Source of the DNA: an uncultured Moraxellaceae bacterium | GTDB lineage: Bacteria > Pseudomonadota > Gammaproteobacteria > Pseudomonadales > Moraxellaceae | Length of the DNA: 60,946 bases | NCBI GenBank assembly: GCA_913057715.1 | Contig: CAJXOR010000004.1 | Location: 1 to 60,946 of the forward strand | Direction of reading: 5' to 3' | Part shown: piece by piece, positions 26,081 through 35,085 of the stretch | Layout of the letters: the number at the start of each line of letters is the position of its first letter | Numbering within the stretch: position 1 is the first letter of the stretch | The notes under the pieces: model-generated | What the model saw: only the letters and a program-made list of their open reading frames with translations | What the model was told of the DNA's origin: nothing | Database searches by the model: none | Program-made: the position numbers and the translations under genes

Positions 26081-27075
26081 AGAGGTACCTCGCTAGCCGA
26101 CTGCTCTATGGCTGACTCACTCTGACCGGCATGGGTCATCGCCATCACCGCCATGCGCACCGCGATACCGTAGTTCACCTGTTTCAAGATCACCGATTGC
26201 GCAGAATCAGCAACGCTAGAGGCGATCTCAACCCCGCGGTTCATTGGACCTGGGTGCATGACGATGGCGTCCGGCTTAGCCAGCGCTAGGCGTTGCTCGC
26301 TCAGACCGTAAAGCTTATAAAACTCTTCTTTGGTAGATAGCAGCGCCGATCCCAAGCGCTCGTTTTGAATTCTAAGCGCGATCACCACATCGACGTCTTT
26401 GATCCCCTGCTCCATTTGGTGGAAAACCTGCACACCAAAGCGCTCGATCCCCTTTGGCATCAGGGTTCTGGGGCCTATGACCCGTATGTCCTTGACCCCG
26501 AGTAGTTTCAAAGCAGCTATGTCGGAGCGCGCTACCCTTGAGTGCTTGATATCACCAATCAGTGCGACGCTGAGCTCACTAAAGGGACGCGGCGCCTCAC
26601 GCTGGATGGTCAGCATATCGAGCATCGCTTGGGTTGGGTGAGCGTGCCAGCCGTCCCCTCCGTTGATGATTGGGATCGTCGGACAAACCTTTTCCGCCAT
26701 AAAGCGCGCCGCGCCCGATGAGCCATGACGCACCACAAACATATCAGCGCTCATGGCCTCAAGGTTCTGCAGCATATCTAAGAGCGACTCACCCTTGGTG
26801 GTTGAGGATCTGGCAATATCAATATTGATCACGTCGGCAGAGAGCCTTTTGGCGGCGACTTCAAAGGTGGTGCGTGTACGGGTAGAAGGCTCAAAAAAAA
26901 GGTTCATCACCGTGGTGCCAGCAAGATCGGGGCGGTTGATGATTTCCCCCTGCGGGCCAAGGTAGCCATTTGCCTGAGTCAAGATAGCCTCAAGGTGCGC
27001 TGTGGTTAATCCATCGAAATCTATAAAATGCCTAAGTTGGCCACTTGGGGTAAGCTGAATCTCGGGTTGCCGCAC
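26077..27075 (-). CDS. pyrB: Aspartate carbamoyltransferase catalytic subunit
   Basis: Condenses carbamoyl phosphate and aspartate in pyrimidine synthesis. The carbamoyl-phosphate loop is [13 protein letters not shown] (~55-67), with MHPGPMNRG near residue 275. The 332-residue length matches the pseudomonad class that works with PyrC' rather than with PyrI. The GTG start is preceded by TAGGAG. Divergent from fbp. Confidence 0.96.
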   Translation of the reverse strand: MRQPEIQLTPSGQLRHFIDFDGLTTAHLEAILTQANGYLGPQGEIINRPDLAGTTVMNLFFEPSTRTRTTFEVAAKRLSADVINIDIARSSTTKGESLLDMLQNLEAMSADMFVVRHGSSGAARFMAEKVCPTIPIINGGDGWHAHPTQAMLDMLTIQREAPRPFSELSVALIGDIKHSRVARSDIAALKLLGVKDIRVIGPRTLMPKGIERFGVQVFHQMEQGIKDVDVVIALRIQNERLGSALLSTKEEFYKLYGLSEQRLALAKPDAIVMHPGPMNRGVEIASSVADSAQSVILKQVNYGIAVRMAVMAMTHAGQSESAIEQSASEVPL

Positions 27076-27158
27076 GACTTACTCCTAACCATTTATAAAG
27101 CGCTGGGCATAGTTTAAAGTATGCACAACTTCAAATGCCACTATTGCAGGATTTGCTC

Positions 27159-28139
27159 ATGACTTCACTCAACCAGTGGCTAAACCAACAACCTAATCAA
27201 GATTTAGGTGCGCTGATCGACTCCTTAGCTCAAGTTTGCACTGAGATTTGCACCTTGGTTCGCCGCGGGCCACTAGCAGAATTTCAAGGCGCTGCAGGCA
27301 ACACCAACGTGCAAGGTGAAGACCAACAAAAACTAGATGTCATCACCAATGACATGCTGATTGCTGCTTTGAAACAGACACCCAGCTGCCGCGCAATCGC
27401 AAGCGAAGAGATGGATCATGCGATTGAAGCAAATCCCAATGGCCAGTTTTTGGTGGTTTTCGATCCCTTAGATGGCTCAAGCAACATCGACATCAATATG
27501 CCGACCGGCACCATCTTTTCTGTATTGGCTGATTTACCCGATGCTTCGCTAGATGATAAATTTCTGCAGGCCGGCACCAAACAGTTGGCTGCAGGCTATG
27601 TGCTTTATGGCACAGCCACGATTCTGGCGCTCACCCTTGGTAGCGGTACCCACTTTTTTTGCCTAGATCCTGCCACTGGCGTGTTTGAGCTCACTGAGTC
27701 AAATGTCAGCATCGCCGCGCAAACTCAGGAGTTTGCAATCAACGCCTCAAATCAACGCTTTTGGGAAGCGCCAATGCAACAGTACATCGCCCAGTGTTTG
27801 GCTGGAGCAGAGGGTGCGCGCGGCAAAAACTTCAACATGCGCTGGGTCGCGGCTATGGTCGGTGACGTCCACCGTATCTTGTGTAGAGGCGGCGTCTTTA
27901 ACTACCCCTTTGACCACAAAGATCCAAGTAAAGCTGGCAAACTCAGATTGCTGTATGAAGCTAACCCCATGGGCCTTCTGATCGAACAAGCGGGAGGCAA
28001 ATGCACCACGGCAAGACAGCGGATACTTGAGATCGAGCCCAGCAGTTTGCACCAGAGAGTCCCAGTGGTTTTAGGCAGTCTTGAGGAAGTTAATCTGATC
28101 GGCGAGCTGCACCGCCAGTTCGACGCTAAGAAAGCTTGA
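27159..28139 (+). CDS. fbp: Fructose-1,6-bisphosphatase class I
   Basis: Gluconeogenic phosphatase. The metal site [13 protein letters not shown] is intact, with the upstream SEE acidic pair (IASEEMD) and the C-terminal FNYPFDHKD...[10 protein letters not shown] segment. I choose the ATG at 27159 because AGGA stands seven bases before it; an in-frame ATG at 27135 has no ribosome binding site. Together with aceA it supports growth on two-carbon or lipid carbon sources. Confidence 0.95.
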   Translation: MTSLNQWLNQQPNQDLGALIDSLAQVCTEICTLVRRGPLAEFQGAAGNTNVQGEDQQKLDVITNDMLIAALKQTPSCRAIASEEMDHAIEANPNGQFLVVFDPLDGSSNIDINMPTGTIFSVLADLPDASLDDKFLQAGTKQLAAGYVLYGTATILALTLGSGTHFFCLDPATGVFELTESNVSIAAQTQEFAINASNQRFWEAPMQQYIAQCLAGAEGARGKNFNMRWVAAMVGDVHRILCRGGVFNYPFDHKDPSKAGKLRLLYEANPMGLLIEQAGGKCTTARQRILEIEPSSLHQRVPVVLGSLEEVNLIGELHRQFDAKKA

Positions 28140-28149
28140 GTTAACGCTT

Positions 28150-28941
28150 TTGAAAACCATCGCCTCACCTGAAAACCCTCAGTACCGTCAGTTAATTCAG
28201 CTTCAACAAAGCAGCCGCGCGAGAAAAAAACTGCAGCTTTATGTCTGTGAGGGCAACTCTTTGGTGCAAGCGCTTGCTGACAGCAGCTGTCAAATCGATC
28301 AAATTTGGATCGGTATCGATCTGAGCGCTTCACCTGAGACGGTGTCAACTCAGGTCAATCAAGCACTTTCTTCGTTGAACCTAGATAACTCGGTTAGCGT
28401 TTATGGTGTTAGCCCGCAGATGCTCCATAAGGCCAGTACGCTTGATCAGACGACGGGCCCCATAGCGGTTTTCAAAGTGCCATCCGTCTTGAGACAGGCA
28501 GGCGATCTACTGGTACTTGATCAAATACAAGATCCAGGTAATTTGGGCACCATCTTGCGCTCAGCCGCTGCTGCTGGTGTTCACAACCTCCACCTAAGCA
28601 AAGGCTGCGTTAGTGCTTGGTCACCCAAAAGCTTGCGCGCCGGCATGGGGGCGCAATTTTCACTCAACATTTGCGAGCAAGTCAGTATCGACCAGCTAAT
28701 CCCTAAAACTGGTTTTCAGGTCTTTTCAGCAAGCTCACACGCGCAAAACAGTATCTACGACACTGACTTAAGAGATCCAATTTGCTGGGTGTTTGGTAAC
28801 GAGGGAAATGGCGTCTCTGAGCAGATCCTCATGGAGACCGTACCTCTTAAGATCCCCCAACCCGGGGGTCAGGAGAGTCTAAACGTCGCCGTTGCAGCTT
28901 CAATTTGTATGTTTGAGATGTGTCGTCAGCGGCAAACCTAA
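28150..28941 (+). CDS. TrmH/SpoU-family RNA 2'-O-methyltransferase
   Basis: SPOUT-fold methyltransferase with the three family motifs: DQIQDPGNLGTILRSAAAAG (motif 1), CWVFGNEGNGVS (motif 2) and IPQPGGQESLNVAVAASICMFE (motif 3). Residues ~1-95 form the RNA-binding L30-like N-terminal domain. The target RNA position cannot be told from sequence. The start is TTG, ten bases after fbp, with GAG ten bases upstream; no in-frame ATG is better placed. Confidence 0.9.
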   Translation: MKTIASPENPQYRQLIQLQQSSRARKKLQLYVCEGNSLVQALADSSCQIDQIWIGIDLSASPETVSTQVNQALSSLNLDNSVSVYGVSPQMLHKASTLDQTTGPIAVFKVPSVLRQAGDLLVLDQIQDPGNLGTILRSAAAAGVHNLHLSKGCVSAWSPKSLRAGMGAQFSLNICEQVSIDQLIPKTGFQVFSASSHAQNSIYDTDLRDPICWVFGNEGNGVSEQILMETVPLKIPQPGGQESLNVAVAASICMFEMCRQRQT

Positions 28942-28943
28942 AA

Positions 28944-29525
28944 TTAGGGCTGAACTACGCTGCGAATATACTGCTTCTCTGTCTCGTTGGTCTGACTCCA
29001 GATCAGCTCAAAACTCTTAAGCAAATCCTCTCGAGCTGCTGTGCTTTGCCCTCCAGAGTCACCCAATGATATTTCTGAGGTGACTTGATTCACTAGGTTG
29101 CCTAGTGCTGCCACGATACTGGTGTTGTTACTGTCAGCAGTTGTGGTCTGAATCACAGTGCCATTTTTAATCACACTGATACTGGCATTTTCAGCAAATT
29201 CCTTAGCAGCATCAAGCTTCATCGGATTTTGGGTTGGTTTGAGCTCAAATCGATCGGTAGGCTCATCAACAGTGATCAGCGCCACCATCGACTTTGAACG
29301 AACAAACTCATGTTCATCAGCACTAGGCTCAAACAGCCGGTCGTACCGGTAAGCGATCGAGTGCACGCCAGGCTCAAGGGTAAATTGCCGCGTCTCACTT
29401 AAGACAGAGGTTTGAGCTGAGCGCGTATCGATGTCCGTGATCAACACCGAAGGAGCGGCCACTAAAGTGGCCGCCTGTATTGAGCTTGCTGCAAATACAG
29501 CAACGAACGATAAGTACTTTATCAA
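28944..29525 (-). CDS. DUF2057 (YccT-like) exported protein
   Basis: A 193-residue protein with a signal peptide ending IQA-A. The start of the mature protein (LVAAPSVLITDID...RQFTLEPGVHSIAYRYDRLFE) resembles the DUF2057/YccT family of uncharacterised periplasmic proteins. The TTG start is supported by AAGGG upstream and by the signal peptide. It begins three bases after the upstream CSLREA-protein gene in the same direction, so it is likely to be co-transcribed with that pair. Function unknown. Confidence 0.7.
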   Translation of the reverse strand: MIKYLSFVAVFAASSIQAATLVAAPSVLITDIDTRSAQTSVLSETRQFTLEPGVHSIAYRYDRLFEPSADEHEFVRSKSMVALITVDEPTDRFELKPTQNPMKLDAAKEFAENASISVIKNGTVIQTTTADSNNTSIVAALGNLVNQVTSEISLGDSGGQSTAAREDLLKSFELIWSQTNETEKQYIRSVVQP

Positions 29526-29528
29526 GGC

Positions 29529-32168
29529 TTAGCCCTTTTTGATCTGATGTCTGGAGCGCCTAGTAAATACCAAAAGTGACAGAAATCCAAGTACCCAAGG
29601 AGCCATATAACCACCGCCAGAGAACACTGAGGTTGCATCCACTAGATTGCTGTTGCCTTTACCAGCAGTGATGGTCACTTCGGCAGGTTCAGAAGCTACT
29701 GAGCCGACAACTTGCCCGTTAGTCAGTGCGCCGCCGTCATAAACGACATACTGGAAGCTGTCGGTAAAGTTAGAAAGCAAGTTATCGCGAACATACCGAA
29801 CATAGGGCGGATAACAGATTGCATCTCCTAACTGGTTAGCGTTTGCAACGGGGCAATCGATACCGGCACTGATGGTGTTAAATGACGGGTCGCTTGAGAA
29901 CTCTAATCGTCCAAGTTCAGGCTCCTGTGTTACCTGCACAAATGCTTCTACACCGGTTGGTGAGCGGTAAAACTCAGGTATCTGAAGCTCTTGGTCAACC
30001 AAAATTGGGTTGTCTTGATCATCGAGCTGAGGATTACCGTTAGCGTCCAGTAGAGGAGTTTTTAATCTGGGTCTGACTGGACCATCACCATCGTCGTTGA
30101 TTGAACCAAGCAGGCTGAAGTTTACCGCAACCTCATCTCCTTTAGTCTTGATGGTCAAATCCTCTGCGTTAGGTGCGATATTGATAAACTCAAAAGCGAT
30201 ATAACTTGTGGTGCTGATACTATCGTCACTTTTCAAGGTAATGGTGTATTCACAGAAATCAAACTCGCCAGAGGGAGTCGTTGATCCGTCGTTGCGATAC
30301 GCAATCACATCAGCAAGATTTTCATCATATTTACAAGTCAAATTATCATTCACGTCCAGTTCAGACGTATCCAGTTCGCCAGCCTCAGTGAAAGTCAATT
30401 CAGGGCCACTTCCGACGACTCTGACTTCGATGTCATAATTCTCAGCGCCACTGACCACATAGTTCCCATTTTCATAGGCAATCAAACGTGGCAGCAGCTG
30501 GATATCTGGTAGATCGCCCTCTGCTCCTTCATATGGAACATCGTTGTCAAACGCCAGAGCAAAAGTCGCTCGGTAATTCTCATTTAGAAGTTCCGTGTAA
30601 GCTCGCAAGAAAGCTTGATCGAAATTTTGTGCATTGGTTACAATTTCTGGACCTTGGGGCTCATCATCAAAGTCGTTTGGATCTCTATCCAAGCTATCCT
30701 CTAAACGTTGAACAATTGTCGTGAAGTTATCGTTACTGATTGGACCATCCGGCACGGCGATCAGATTGGCTCGGTTAATTGCCCCTTTATAACAATAGCC
30801 ACCTGGAGGAGTGATAAATCTTGCTACTGGCAGATTTCTAAATAGGCCCCTTTGATCAACACCAGTACAGCTGGCGTTTGATTCATTTTCATTCAGGATG
30901 GGGGATTGAGGCTCGAGTCTTTTAGGGAGGTACCCTAAAGAGGCCAGACCATAATCCTTAAGTTCCTTTTCAAAAAAGTCTGTAAATACTGAATTAACGA
31001 CATAGGAATTTGAGGTGTTAGCTGTGGGGGTGGTAACACCCTTATCATCAGTGCTGCTCAGTTGAAAAACCTGACATGGATTAGCATTGCCTGTGTCCGA
31101 TTCGCCAAGCAAAAAGCTGTTAGCTACCGCTAGGGTTCGCTGTGCGTTTATGTTATTTCCAACGTAATCACAATCAAGAACTGAGTTATAAGCCAACACA
31201 CTGTTCTCAACATCTATGATGCCGATGTCGCCATATGAAATACCTACGGTATTTTGACTGAGCGTAACGTAGTCCACTGAAAGTCTCGGCGGTACAAGCC
31301 TATCACCATCTGAAAATTCACCGACTTCTTCAAAATCTATTGCTGGTCCGCCTGTGTTTTCAGCAATGGTAGTGTTTTCGATAGTTGCATTGGGCGTACC
31401 GCAAAGTTTAATTGCACTTGGGCCGTTATTTTGGACAATGCTAGACTGATCAATCAAGATGACACGATTGTCTGTGGTTAGGTTATCAAAACAGCTCTCA
31501 CCTATCGCTGAACCCGATTCTGTAGCTTCGTTACCAGACAATTCAGTTCGGGTTAATTCAATCGAACTCTCACTACCCTCTAAGAAAAAAGCACCGCCTA
31601 CTCGAGCACTACCACCGGTGACTTTAGAGTCATTTAACGTCAGCTCGCCGCCAACATTGATGGCGCCGCCTTGATCAACAAAGCCCGACCCACGAAGCTC
31701 TATGCCGGTGAACTCAAGCCCGACACGATCCTGACTAGAATCAAAGATGCTTTGGTTGTTAGCCGCACGTATGATCGGACGGTTGATGATAATCTTGCCT
31801 GGTAAGCCGGTAACGGAGTTGCGCTGTGAATAATCCAACTGTTGATCTGAATCTAAACGAACTGATGAAACTCGGCTGTTGAGTTGTTTATTTAAAACGA
31901 TGGTCGAGTTCAGCTGGTAGGTCTCACCCGATTTAAGATTGATGGTATCAATCACACCGACACGCGTATCGCCAATTCGAGCACAGCCACCGATATTGGT
32001 TTGCCGTAATGCTGTCTTGACTGCCTCTCGAATCGAACAGGCAGATGAGTTGACCACATCCTCATCTGTTGTGGTCGTTACCTCAATCGTAGCAGCATGC
32101 GCACTGACCGAAAAGATCAAAGCAGCACCGAGAAAACTCAGAGTAGAAAAACTTGTTAACAATTTCAT
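29529..32168 (-). CDS. CSLREA-domain exported protein with GlyGly-CTERM-like tail (copy 1)
   Basis: An 879-residue secreted or surface protein. A signal peptide ends AHA-A (~residue 26); the CSLREA domain follows as IEVTTTTDEDV...CSIREAV (44-50). Residues ~90-400 read like a parallel beta-helix (GSGFVDQGGAINVGGELTLNDSKVTGG and similar turns), then come acidic beta-rich regions to ~850. The C-terminus is Gly-Gly-Gly, a hydrophobic helix and a basic tail (RRSRHQIKK), as in GlyGly-CTERM proteins processed by rhombosortase. AAGGAC before the ATG at 32168 supports this start. The next gene upstream is a paralogue of the same layout. Adhesin or matrix role is inference. Confidence 0.8.
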   Translation of the reverse strand: MKLLTSFSTLSFLGAALIFSVSAHAATIEVTTTTDEDVVNSSACSIREAVKTALRQTNIGGCARIGDTRVGVIDTINLKSGETYQLNSTIVLNKQLNSRVSSVRLDSDQQLDYSQRNSVTGLPGKIIINRPIIRAANNQSIFDSSQDRVGLEFTGIELRGSGFVDQGGAINVGGELTLNDSKVTGGSARVGGAFFLEGSESSIELTRTELSGNEATESGSAIGESCFDNLTTDNRVILIDQSSIVQNNGPSAIKLCGTPNATIENTTIAENTGGPAIDFEEVGEFSDGDRLVPPRLSVDYVTLSQNTVGISYGDIGIIDVENSVLAYNSVLDCDYVGNNINAQRTLAVANSFLLGESDTGNANPCQVFQLSSTDDKGVTTPTANTSNSYVVNSVFTDFFEKELKDYGLASLGYLPKRLEPQSPILNENESNASCTGVDQRGLFRNLPVARFITPPGGYCYKGAINRANLIAVPDGPISNDNFTTIVQRLEDSLDRDPNDFDDEPQGPEIVTNAQNFDQAFLRAYTELLNENYRATFALAFDNDVPYEGAEGDLPDIQLLPRLIAYENGNYVVSGAENYDIEVRVVGSGPELTFTEAGELDTSELDVNDNLTCKYDENLADVIAYRNDGSTTPSGEFDFCEYTITLKSDDSISTTSYIAFEFINIAPNAEDLTIKTKGDEVAVNFSLLGSINDDGDGPVRPRLKTPLLDANGNPQLDDQDNPILVDQELQIPEFYRSPTGVEAFVQVTQEPELGRLEFSSDPSFNTISAGIDCPVANANQLGDAICYPPYVRYVRDNLLSNFTDSFQYVVYDGGALTNGQVVGSVASEPAEVTITAGKGNSNLVDATSVFSGGGYMAPWVLGFLSLLVFTRRSRHQIKKG

Positions 32169-32191
32169 CGACACGTCCTTGTGTATGATTC

Positions 32192-34168
32192 TCAACGCAG
32201 CTTGACAGCTAGGCGACGACCCAACCCGATCAGAGTTAAGGCAAATAACCAAACCGGTGCATTTGAGCCACCGCCATCCCCAAAGATGCCAATAGTATCT
32301 GAATCAATTCCAGACTTGGGGTCTTGCAAGATTTGCGTGGTTATCGTCAAAAACTTTTCGTTATTTGCTCCTGAGAAGCGTGAAGTGGTGGTTACCACTC
32401 GGTATTGAAAGGTATCAGTTCCTTGATAGTTGCTACCCGGAGTGTATTGAATCAAACCGTTAGCCAACACTTCAACACTGCCTTTTTGCGGAGCGTTTCC
32501 ACGAACAAATCTCAGGCAGCCGTCGGTAAAACCGCTGGACATATTATCGCCTGTTGGCAGCGTCTCTTGATCGGTTTGCGCTAAAGGCAACATGAGATCA
32601 GCACAAAACTCTGCAGGTACCAGCTGCCCATCGCCAATTGCAGTAGCCAGATTTAACGTAGCGAGCTCACCAAAGAAGATATCCTCATTTACCGAGTTGT
32701 TAAGCGCTCCTTCGCCAAACACGACCAACTCAAAAGATCCGATATCGCATATTGGACGGGCTTGCCCTCTTATGTCATCAGGTTGGCATGACAAAGCTAG
32801 AGGGCTTTGGGTGCCGGCACTCAGTCCGCTATTGACTATCGATGATTCATCGAGTGATTCATATGTTAAAAACAATCGTGGTTTTATTGTCGGTAAATAC
32901 TCGCCTTCAATACGGATTAGAGGACAAAACAGACCGATCTCACTTCCGATTTGCGGAATACGGCAGATCTCGACCATCTCGCCGTTGATCTCAACGGTTT
33001 GAGCGGCTATCAGCCCATCCAGCTGATCATCAGTTAAACCTATGTCATTTAGATTTTCGGATCGAGCTGTGTTTGACGCATCAAAACCACCCGATAGATT
33101 GTCGAAAACCAAATGATTTAAGTAAATCTTATCTTGGGTAGTCGCGCTCAGATCATATTCTGCATTGCCAAGTAGAACCGAGTTGGCCAGGCGGCTGATG
33201 ATAGAGATCCTATTGCCTTCGTTGGCGATGGCTTGAGCTGCATCAAATTTAACGCCGCGGTCATTGCTGATAACGGTCAAATTGTTAGCTGAAATAGATG
33301 GATTGAGTAAGACGGCGCCGGTGCGATTGTCAAAAAATAATACATTTCTCAGAAGGCTAGCATCTAATCCCGGTGAAATCGTCACTGGCTCTGCGTTAGC
33401 ATCAGGCTCTGCGGGGTAACTTGGAATTGAGGGAGTCTCAAGATAGATGCTGAAGCCATCAGCTGCTGGATCAATTTGACCATTATTGACGATACTGACC
33501 TGGCTGATATTTAAACCAAATGACTCAGAATAAACCGCCGCACCTTGATCAGCATAATTGCGCTCAAAAAGCACTTGAGACACTTCAAGTACTGCATCTA
33601 AAGATGAGTTATAAACAGCCCCTCCTTCTTTGGCAACTCCACCACTCAGGGTCACGCGATCCAGCGATAGCAACTCTCGGTTAAAGATCAATCCGCCTTG
33701 CTCTTGAGCCGTAAATCCATCTGCAACATCTGACTCTGCGGCCACACCCAAGATGCGAAGCCCGCTTAAAATAACAACAGAAGGCTCTGGAAAGGCTGAG
33801 CCGTCGTCAATTAAAAATGCGCGTCCCATTGCCTTGATGATGGGCTGTTCATCGGCTGGTTGATCACGGACACCAAAAACATTGTCTGCCTGAATCGTCA
33901 TGCCAGCTTTGATTAGCAGCGCACTGTTCAGTGTGTAAGTTTCGGTGTTGTCCAAAGTGATAACGGCGTTAGCCTCATCGTCTTCAGGCTTACAGTCACC
34001 CTCAGCATCCCTCTGATCAGCATTGATATAGTTGACTGCTTCTCGCAAAGAACACTCGCCGTCAGAGGCGATTCGATCGATTGGCGTGGTGACAATGATG
34101 TCAGCGGCAGCGAAGGCAAACGTACTGCACAAACACAATGCCATCGCTGAAGCTATACGGTAAACCAT
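32192..34168 (-). CDS. CSLREA-domain exported protein with GlyGly-CTERM-like tail (copy 2)
   Basis: A 658-residue paralogue of the downstream gene. Signal peptide ending AFA-A (~residue 21); CSLREA motif ECSLREAVNYINA at 38-50; beta-helix-like repeats to ~350 (SLDRVTLSGGVAKEGGAVYNSSLDAVLEVSQVLF-type turns); a late beta-sandwich segment YQGTDTFQYRVV. It ends GGGSNAPVWLFALTLIGLGRRLAVKLR-like: Gly/Ser patch, helix, basic tail. AGGAG precedes the ATG. The two genes are 23 bases apart and share one promoter region. Confidence 0.8.
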   Translation of the reverse strand: MVYRIASAMALCLCSTFAFAAADIIVTTPIDRIASDGECSLREAVNYINADQRDAEGDCKPEDDEANAVITLDNTETYTLNSALLIKAGMTIQADNVFGVRDQPADEQPIIKAMGRAFLIDDGSAFPEPSVVILSGLRILGVAAESDVADGFTAQEQGGLIFNRELLSLDRVTLSGGVAKEGGAVYNSSLDAVLEVSQVLFERNYADQGAAVYSESFGLNISQVSIVNNGQIDPAADGFSIYLETPSIPSYPAEPDANAEPVTISPGLDASLLRNVLFFDNRTGAVLLNPSISANNLTVISNDRGVKFDAAQAIANEGNRISIISRLANSVLLGNAEYDLSATTQDKIYLNHLVFDNLSGGFDASNTARSENLNDIGLTDDQLDGLIAAQTVEINGEMVEICRIPQIGSEIGLFCPLIRIEGEYLPTIKPRLFLTYESLDESSIVNSGLSAGTQSPLALSCQPDDIRGQARPICDIGSFELVVFGEGALNNSVNEDIFFGELATLNLATAIGDGQLVPAEFCADLMLPLAQTDQETLPTGDNMSSGFTDGCLRFVRGNAPQKGSVEVLANGLIQYTPGSNYQGTDTFQYRVVTTTSRFSGANNEKFLTITTQILQDPKSGIDSDTIGIFGDGGGSNAPVWLFALTLIGLGRRLAVKLR

Positions 34169-34247
34169 GACGACTCCTTGTCGCTTATCTTAAGATATGT
34201 CCTTTTGCGCTTAACTGAGCTGATAAACGCAACATCTTTGAGGCCAG

Positions 34248-34277
34248 ATTATAGCACTCCAAGATTGTCGCATTATA
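34248..34277 (-). promoter_or_regulatory. Promoter region of the CSLREA operon
   Basis: On the minus strand two TATAAT hexamers occur, at 34277-34272 and 34253-34248. The second is preceded by TGC, giving a perfect extended -10 (TGCTATAAT) about 80 bases before the ATG. No strong -35 is seen for either. Confidence 0.55.
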
Positions 34278-34320
34278 GTGATTAAATCAAGTCTTTAGAG
34301 CCGGGATATCCACCCAGTCA

Positions 34321-35082
34321 TCAGTGGGATTGGGCAATCACCAGTTCGATCTGCTTGATCTGATCAGCTGAGAGCTTCTTAAACGGTTTACCCGCCAGTA
34401 TTAGTTCGACCTCTAAAATCATACGGGTCATGCCTCCACTGGTTATAGGACCTTCTTGGGCGATCAGGCGACAAAGCCTATTTGAGAATTTCAAATGTCT
34501 GAGCTTTGCCGTCTGCTCTATAAAATCCATCCTTTCTTCCCATGTGCTCATCACCGGAAGCTCAAACCTTGCTCCCTGCATCAATCTTGATCGAAGATCC
34601 TGTATGTGACAGTTAAACTCAGCATCTTGTGAGCTTAGCAGCAGTTTTTGCTCTAAGGATTTAGCACGGTTAATGAAGTCAAATAACAAACTTTCAGCAG
34701 GCGTTTGGAGTATTTGGTCAATGTCATCTAAAGCGATGAAATCAAACATACTGATGTCGGCTAGCAAGTTGGAGGGATCATCGGCTTGTAATTGAAGTAC
34801 GCAGGCACTCAATCCGCTGTGTTTAGCCGCCCTTACCGCTGCGTAGCACAAATGAGACTTTCCTGTCTGATCTGCTCCAAAACAAACCAACTGATCCAAC
34901 TGCCCGTTGATCAGCTGCTCCACAAAACTGATCACGCCACTTTGAGCGGTGTGGTTGAAGTCAGCCAAACTTGCGCTGGCAGGCATACGCACGTTGAGCT
35001 GATATTGCTCCGCATCAAGAGGCCGAGCCAGTCTAGGCTCACTACTCAGATGTTCGCCAAGTTTTTTATCAACAGGACTCAT
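34321..35082 (-). CDS. hda: DnaA regulatory inactivator Hda
   Basis: AAA+ protein homologous to DnaA that, with the sliding clamp, stimulates hydrolysis of DnaA-bound ATP after initiation. The N-terminal QYQLNVRMPASASLADF contains the QL(N)V clamp-binding-like motif; Walker A is degenerate as GADQTGKSHL, Walker B is ALDDID, and sensor motifs lie in RSRLMQGARFELP. The ATG at 35082 follows the perM stop by three bases. perM-hda adjacency opposite purM is conserved in gammaproteobacteria. Confidence 0.9.
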   Translation of the reverse strand: MSPVDKKLGEHLSSEPRLARPLDAEQYQLNVRMPASASLADFNHTAQSGVISFVEQLINGQLDQLVCFGADQTGKSHLCYAAVRAAKHSGLSACVLQLQADDPSNLLADISMFDFIALDDIDQILQTPAESLLFDFINRAKSLEQKLLLSSQDAEFNCHIQDLRSRLMQGARFELPVMSTWEERMDFIEQTAKLRHLKFSNRLCRLIAQEGPITSGGMTRMILEVELILAGKPFKKLSADQIKQIELVIAQSH

Positions 35083-35085
35083 CAA

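Noticed and set aside
27902-28348. 148-codon minus-strand frame
   Set aside because: Spans the 3' end of fbp and the 5' end of the methyltransferase gene on the opposite strand; no support of its own.
32592-33002. 136-codon plus-strand frame
   Set aside because: Antisense to the second CSLREA-protein gene, without a ribosome binding site or known domain.
29529-34168. Autotransporter or two-partner secretion adhesins
   Set aside because: The beta-helix-like body invites this, but there is no C-terminal beta-barrel, no TPS domain and no TpsB gene; the tails look like GlyGly-CTERM signals.
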